Shown: one piece after another, positions 58,499 to 64,000 of the stretch | Layout of the letters: each line of letters opens with the position of its first letter | Numbering within the stretch: position 1 is the stretch's first letter | NCBI RefSeq assembly: GCF_029852145.1 | Contig: NC_079969.1 | Span: 18,223,798-18,287,797, forward strand | From: Microplitis mediator | Taxonomy: Eukaryota > Arthropoda > Insecta > Hymenoptera > Braconidae | Direction of reading: 5' to 3' | DNA: 64,000 nt | Program-made: the position numbers and the translations under genes | The notes under the pieces: model-generated | Database searches by the model: none | What the model saw: the letters and a program-made list of their open reading frames with translations, nothing else | What the model was told of the DNA's origin: nothing

Positions 58499-60388
58499 TC
58501 GTTGCTCTTCAATGTTAATTGTATTTTCTTGGCGGCCAGTATCACGATTTTCTTGTTGTGTATTCGGTGGTGGACTATTATTATTATTACCACGAACCAA
58601 CAACCCACAGTTGTTTCTAAGATGACCGATTTCAAAGCAATAATTGCAGACGTCCTGTCTCGGGTTCTCACACACTTCGAACATGTGTCCATGAATGCCG
58701 CAATTGAAGCACGGACGATTATTTCTCGGTGGTACCGATGGATACCGATTGTAATTATTTGAGAACCCAGGAGCTTGATTGATCCTTGGTCGATAATAAT
58801 TTTGTTGCCTTTGTGTGAAAGGTGACGAATAATTGTTGTTACTCGATCTTGTTTGTACCCCATACTTGTTGTTGTATGTTGATGGATTAGGCGACTCTAT
58901 TATGTTACAATTTGTTAACTCTACCTCGTCTTCTTCGTAGATGAAATTCTCTGGTGTAGATTGTATGGAACCCAATCGCGGTTTGTCTTGGAACTTGACT
59001 GATTTTACTATCGGAGCAGGTTGCTGAGCCTCATCAATGCATCGAGTCGCTTCGTGTAGCGCATTGAATAAATGTTCGTAGGTAAAAACTGGCCTCGCAA
59101 ATACCAACAGTCTCAACTCATCAGTAAGATGATTTCTAATACAAGCGACTTGATCGTCGACCGGCGGCGGGATCTGCATGCTCTGGTATTTTTGTTGAAT
59201 CTTGAGAACAAATTCCGTTGGACTTTCCCCGGGTTTCATTCGAAGTTTGCTGATTTCCATTATTATTTGATGGTCTGTTGTTGAGCTTCCACAGGCTTTG
59301 ATAAATTCAGCCTTAAAATGAGCAAAATCTGTCCAATTTTTGTAATTTGCATCATACCATCTTGCCGCAGTACCATGTAGGATATAGCTCATGGCCTTGA
59401 GTAGTTCAACTTGTGTCCAGTCTTCTCTATGTGCTCTGGACTCTACCGCAAACAAGAATTCGTTGACCGACATGCCCTCTTGTGGATAAAATAGATTACC
59501 CATTTTAAGGCTTTGCATAATCCCTTTCCACCTTCTGTCATCTGTGTACAAGCTTGATGGACTTTGTTGTACATTTTGGGTCGGGGCGGCCGACCTCGGC
59601 CTTGTGTTGGAGGGGACCTGAGGTCCTGGACCTGCCCACGATCTAAAATTATTTTGAGGACCGCTTGACTGTCGCTGTTGTGTCGCTTGGAGTTGTTGTA
59701 GTTGACTCGAGAGAAAATTGATTCTTTCCTCTAGCGGAATATCTTGATTTGGACCAGCTCTATCTTGTTGTATTTCTGGTTGAGGTCTTGATGCAGCTGG
59801 ATGGTCTCTCCCCCCTGCCAAACCTTGACCCATCGGGGCAAAGTTTGAACCACCGAGTTGGAATTCAGCTGCTTGCCAATTTACTGGTGAACTTCCACGA
59901 AAAGAATTTTCACGTTGATTTGCACGGTCCAATAGTTCTCTCTGTGTCTCCATCATATCCCCCAGCATACGTGTCAGTTGATTGATTGATCGTGAATTTT
60001 CTTCATTGATTGCTCTTTGTTCCATGGACATTTGCCGGACTTGTTGAGATGCCAAGTCCATTCTATTAAAGATGACCCTGAATTCTTGTGGAACAGCTCC
60101 TCCAGCGGCTTCATCTCCATCATTGAATCGATCATCAACCATGTCAATTGGCAGTGTGTCTTGTCTTTCTAGTGGATATTGACTTTGAGGATGATATGGA
60201 TTATTTAATCTGCTACTCGTTGCTGTTGTTACTGTTGTTACCGTTGATGTTGTTGATGTTGCCGTGGAAACAGTTGGTATTCGAGGTAAACCTGGGTTGA
60301 TAACTTGTTGTTGTTGTACACGACCACGACCATTTGATAATCTACGAGAATCTTCGTTGCTAAATCCTTGTTGTTGAAAGTTATCCAT
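58487..60388 (-). CDS. gag: Gag polyprotein, 633 aa
   Basis: Intact frame. Gln/Ser/Thr-rich N-terminal third, a predicted coiled region (MSMEQRAINEENSRSINQLT), then a capsid-type retrotransposon Gag domain about residues 285-420 (KMGNLFYPQEGMSVNEFLF, AARWYD, GESPTEFV). Two CCHC zinc knuckles follow near residues 560-595 (CFNCGIHGHMFEVC, CNYCFEIGHLRNNC). It forms the particle and binds RNA. It starts at 60388, about 860 bases after the 5' LTR, and ends just after the slippery site. Expression is expected from the LTR promoter. Confidence 0.93.
   Translation of the reverse strand: MDNFQQQGFSNEDSRRLSNGRGRVQQQQVINPGLPRIPTVSTATSTTSTVTTVTTATSSRLNNPYHPQSQYPLERQDTLPIDMVDDRFNDGDEAAGGAVPQEFRVIFNRMDLASQQVRQMSMEQRAINEENSRSINQLTRMLGDMMETQRELLDRANQRENSFRGSSPVNWQAAEFQLGGSNFAPMGQGLAGGRDHPAASRPQPEIQQDRAGPNQDIPLEERINFLSSQLQQLQATQQRQSSGPQNNFRSWAGPGPQVPSNTRPRSAAPTQNVQQSPSSLYTDDRRWKGIMQSLKMGNLFYPQEGMSVNEFLFAVESRAHREDWTQVELLKAMSYILHGTAARWYDANYKNWTDFAHFKAEFIKACGSSTTDHQIIMEISKLRMKPGESPTEFVLKIQQKYQSMQIPPPVDDQVACIRNHLTDELRLLVFARPVFTYEHLFNALHEATRCIDEAQQPAPIVKSVKFQDKPRLGSIQSTPENFIYEEDEVELTNCNIIESPNPSTYNNKYGVQTRSSNNNYSSPFTQRQQNYYRPRINQAPGFSNNYNRYPSVPPRNNRPCFNCGIHGHMFEVCENPRQDVCNYCFEIGHLRNNCGLLVRGNNNNSPPPNTQQENRDTGRQENTINIEEQRKNQ
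58493..58499 (-). promoter_or_regulatory. -1 ribosomal frameshift slippery site (A AAA AAC)
   Basis: On the minus strand, in the gag frame, the heptamer A_AAA_AAC lies one codon before the gag stop (58489-58487). Shifting back one base enters the pol frame, which then stays open through VQDIQEVNKG. The heptamer is a canonical retroviral-type slippery sequence. A short CCTG/CAGG pairing downstream might serve as a stimulator; that part is uncertain. Confidence 0.82.
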
Positions 60389-61235
60389 TTTGTTTATATA
60401 TATTGACGTGTATATTTCGGATGACAGAGTTTTCTTTTATTTTGGGGATTAATTTTAAGTTTCCAAGTTTAAATTTATTTTAGTATACTATTGTTTTATT
60501 TTAAAACGGATTATTTTGATTTTGTAAAGTAAATTTAATATCTTAATTTATTATTTATTTATGATGAGCCTCTTAATGACTCATCGATGACTCATTACTT
60601 TATTTCCGATAGAGTAATTAAGTAATTAAGTATTAATTAGATTTAGAATGATTAAATGACTCAATTAAATAAATGAATAAAGTACTTTGTCTATGTAAAA
60701 TTTACTATTTCTATTTTATCTATTTCCTGACACTAATTTTATTTCATATTTCGGTAGTTTTATTTTATTTTAATCTCCTGAATTGTTTTATTAGCTAGAA
60801 ATCGGTATTAGTAATTTTATATGAATTTAATCCCCAAGTAATATTTTAGATCTTATCTTTTATTTTCGACACTTCTATTTTCTCTATGTTTGTCACAATT
60901 ATTTCTATTTATAGATATTTTAATCCCACACTACTTTATTTTATATTAAAATTTTTTCAAAATAATTTTATAAGTTTTCTATCCCACACTTTTCAAAATT
61001 TTCTATGCCAAAAATTTCCAACTATCACCCACACGATTTATTTTAAAATCTTCCGTTTAAAATAATATTTTTTTTTTTTTTTTTTAAATTAAAATTTTTA
61101 CCCACACAATTTATTTTACAATCTTCTATAAAATGACTATTTTCAAAATTAAAACTTTACCCACACAATTTTACTCCAACCAATTCAAAAATCCTCAGCC
61201 CTCTCACAAAATTTTACGGGGGGTTTACTTTTTAA
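60389..61235 (-). other. Untranslated leader of the gypsy element
   Basis: AT-rich, no ORF. A roughly 20-base A-run (T-run near 61068 on plus) is the only distinct feature; packaging signals would be expected here. Confidence 0.5.
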
Positions 61236-61246
61236 GTTGGGCGCCA
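61236..61246 (-). promoter_or_regulatory. Primer binding site, tRNA-Lys type
   Basis: TGGCGCCCAAC on the minus strand, three bases after the 5' LTR, as in Drosophila gypsy-type elements primed by tRNA-Lys. Confidence 0.8.
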
Positions 61247-61249
61247 AAT

Positions 61250-63327
61250 ATGACAGAGTGTTTAGCTTGCCAAGTCTGGTCGCACCTAAGTATTATAGTC
61301 GAATATTAGGGCGCCACTGGAAGATGGACTCGGCCTTCCAGAACCGGATGTTAATGTAATTTTATTAGATGCTCAGGGTCGTTCGTAAATTTTATAATTT
61401 TGTGAGAGAGGAGAGGAATGATGAACAGGCTGAAATAAATTTATTTAAGACTTTAGTTCCAATTTTAATAATTATAAGCACCTTGCTTTATATTTATTTA
61501 ACTCTTAATAACAATTGTAACTTTATGACAAACTAAATACTTATGACAAACTAAATACTTATGACAACTAATTTTCTCGTCCCCTGGACGGTTTACTTAT
61601 GACAAACTAAATTATACCTCGTCCCCTGGACGGAATCTTATGACAAACTAAAGTTGCGTCCCCTGGACGTTTTCACACACACACTCCCACGTTAAAATAC
61701 CGTCCCCTGGACGTTAAACCTTAATTAATCTTTATAAATTCGTCCCCTGGACGTTAACCAAAATTTTCCTTAAAACAAACTAAAACATCCCCTGGATGTA
61801 TAACTAATCTAATCTTAACATGTCCACCGGACCTAAATCACAGATACAGTTTTCCTTTCACTAGATTGACTCTACAACTAAGTGACTCTACTCATTAACT
61901 TCAACTTTCATTTTACAACTTCCAAATCTCCATTAATTAATTAATTTTTGGTTGAATATAATTTATTAATTAATTAATTTTAACGCTTATACTTTTCCCA
62001 CTTTTAATTTTTGTCATTTAACCATTCACTTTATCTTTTCAATTTATTCATTAATTAAATTCTTGTAATTTTCCACGTATAAAATTCTACTATTTTTAAT
62101 TGCCACAATTACTATTTAACAATAACTTTTAATTCATAATTTTCTCACTTATAATTTCCAAAATAAAATTTAATTTACTCACAAAACAATCCGTTCCTCA
62201 CTTTGACTCAAAATTTAATTTACCCAAATTCTAGCGTCCTTTTCAACTTTTAATTATTTAATTATTTATTTAATTTTTATTAAAATTAATTATCACTAAG
62301 TCACGACTAGAATTTATTTATAAATTGACTAGAAAATTCGGCCATAGAGTTGGCGTCACTCAGGACCAGAATTTTACCGACGGATTCGAGTAATTGAAAT
62401 TATTTATAAATTAATTCAGCCACTGGAATAAATTCCGGCCTCAATTAATTTATTGACTCTATTTTATAATTTAATTGCTTAATATTTCACGCGGAAAATT
62501 ATTTTATTTCGGCCAAAGGACCTGAAATAATTAAATTTAAGTTACAGACACAATTCAATAAACGAAACGGCGTGACACTTTCGAGAAAACACGAGACGCG
62601 TAATTGTAATGGCCAACGGCCTTACAATACGAATTAATTATAAATTAACCGACGGAAAGATATCAAGTAAATTAATTATAATTAAATTTGGCCATTGGAA
62701 TAAATTCCGGCCAATTTAAAATTATAATTTTTACCTCCAAAACTTTACTGCAGCAACTGATGATGTTGTTTCTGCTGCTTCCTGAATGTCGGTGAAATTT
62801 CCTTTGGTGAACGGAATTTAGCCGGCCTCGTGTTCACTCTAACGTCTCTCTTACTCTCTTATTTATGATGATTATGTGTACTGATTAACCTGTCAATGAA
62901 CAGTGCGTATGAGTAATTGAATTTAAGATTTATAAAAATGGAAATTATCGGCCAAAGGACCAGATAATATATTTTATATTGAATTAATTATCGCTTCGTT
63001 CCACGTGAAGCAAACTTAAGCGTAAATAATTACCTTAATTTTGTTTAATGTTCTGCCGTTGTCGTTGTCTGCACAAAAACTGGAACTTAACTGATGATTC
63101 CGTATTCCGCAGTCCCTTTTATATTATCATTCCCTCTATTCTGGTTCACTCCCGAAACTTAGACTAGGGGAGTGGCGAATGTTCGGGCCTTAGAGATCGT
63201 GCGACACCCGGTGACAAGTCGCAACCCTAACTCGCAACTTACGAGGTCATTGGCCCGTTAACGGCGGGAATACAATTCAAATTCAAATTTATAATTTTAA
63301 CCAAAGTAGATAATGTACCCTGTTACA
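61250..63327 (-). repeat. 5' LTR
   Basis: 2078 bp, about five differences from 51088-53165. Should hold the promoter. Palindromic cassettes at about 61577-61830. Confidence 0.93.
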
Positions 63328-63332
63328 AAATT

Positions 63333-64000
63333 TTATAGAAGAAATTTAAATATCTTAATCTGTTGCTTTAACAAAATTACAAAGCACCTTGTAAATTCTG
63401 TTCGAGGTATTTTAAAAATTTCTACGTTATCGGTAATTTGTACAATAATTCCATACTATGACATAGTAATTTTTCTATAAATTTTCGATATAAACATACC
63501 GTAAAATTCTCTGCGTGTAAGATACTTTTTTGTAGAGCCTTTAGTTCTTTACGAAATTATACCCTGAACTTTATTAACTGAACTTAATTAACTGTTATTT
63601 AAATGGGAAATAGAAAATCGTGATGAGACACCTGTTAACAGTAATATTAAGAAGTTACATATGGTCATATATAGAATTTGAGATGCATTGAATTTTCATG
63701 TTCATTTTTATGTATGACCATATATGAATATATATACCTCTATATAGTTATATATATTCATATACAATAAGAATCGAAAACTGTATATTCCCATGTATTG
63801 TTATTGTTGTAATAATAATAAAATAAATCCATGCCAGGACTCGTTGGTGGTTAGGATGTTGGAAAAATACACATATTAAAAATATAACAATATTTTTATT
63901 TGTCAAAGCACAAAATATCACTGGGTTACAATTTAAATCGTTGATTTAAATGATTAATACTGTTAATTGTCTAAGCTTATGAATATGGAATTAAATGAAT
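63333..64000. repeat. Foldback remnant and AT-rich flank
   Basis: 63355-63381 is an inverted copy of 51058-51084, so the gypsy element lies in the loop of a small palindrome. 63510-63660 resembles the outer arms of the palindrome at 25716-29101 (gggaaatagaaaatcg). 63660-63780 is a tatatgaccatatatg-like repeat. No gene. Confidence 0.5.

Larger units (their letters stand above)
51088..63327 (-). mobile_element. Young full-length gypsy element with 2078-bp LTRs and a third ORF
   Basis: LTRs 61250-63327 (5') and 51088-53165 (3') are each 2078 bp; I saw about five substitutions between them. Target duplication AAATT (51083-51087, 63328-63332). Primer site TGGCGCCCAAC (tRNA-Lys type) and a polypurine tract GGCAGGGGGGAG are in place. 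Order on the minus strand: gag, pol by -1 frameshift, then a 333-codon third ORF. Very long LTRs, the tRNA-Lys primer and an extra 3' ORF recall the Osvaldo/Ulysses group; that placement is tentative. Pol has one in-frame stop. Confidence 0.93.

Overview
This is a eukaryotic, very AT-rich, transposon-packed window, most probably from an insect. I lean towards a parasitoid hymenopteran because of the general character of the repeats, but that is low confidence and no single-copy host gene supports it. No rRNA, tRNA, CRISPR array or prokaryotic operon was seen. Almost every base that can be explained belongs to mobile elements nested inside one another.

Layout. 1-4595: a foldback (palindromic) element with a 2.3 kb solo LTR near its centre. 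4661-6640: a TA-flanked foldback element holding a second repeat, a CA microsatellite and a small MITE. 6684-12960: a young, apparently intact Ty3/gypsy element (one 1365-aa Gag-Pol frame, near-identical 727-bp LTRs) inserted in a TA microsatellite. 13264-19361: several foldback/MITE elements and a 524-bp tandem duplication. 19370-25694: a decayed gypsy element with a tRNA-Trp type primer site, its integrase broken by another solo LTR. 25716-29101: a 3.4 kb palindrome whose arms each carry the end of a SWIM-finger transposon gene. 29104-32152: further repeats. 32174-32920: a small polyadenylated element with two type III hammerhead ribozymes. 33450-36213: MITEs and AT-rich DNA. 36365-49104: two exons of a FLYWCH/MULE-type gene or pseudogene, separated by about 12 kb containing a nearly complete LINE (37792-42986), a solo LTR with a second LTR nested in it (43322-47864) and a third hammerhead (48234-48305). 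49930-50785: a small terminal-inverted-repeat unit with a broken 99-codon ORF. 51088-63327: a young full-length gypsy element with 2078-bp LTRs, gag, pol by -1 frameshifting and a third non-env ORF.

How the parts relate. The LTR, LINE and large foldback elements probably moved independently and have inserted into each other. The most unusual object is the hammerhead element. Its 453-bp unit is present about 1.5 times, so it carries two ribozymes whose cleavage sites lie exactly one unit apart. It has a poly(A) tail and a 10-bp target-site duplication. This is the architecture expected if a self-cleaving, possibly circular RNA was copied back into DNA by LINE-type machinery. A third, diverged copy keeps the ribozyme core and shows paired base changes in a second hairpin.

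All assignments come from reading the sequence. Repeat-family names are by resemblance only, and no database search was run.
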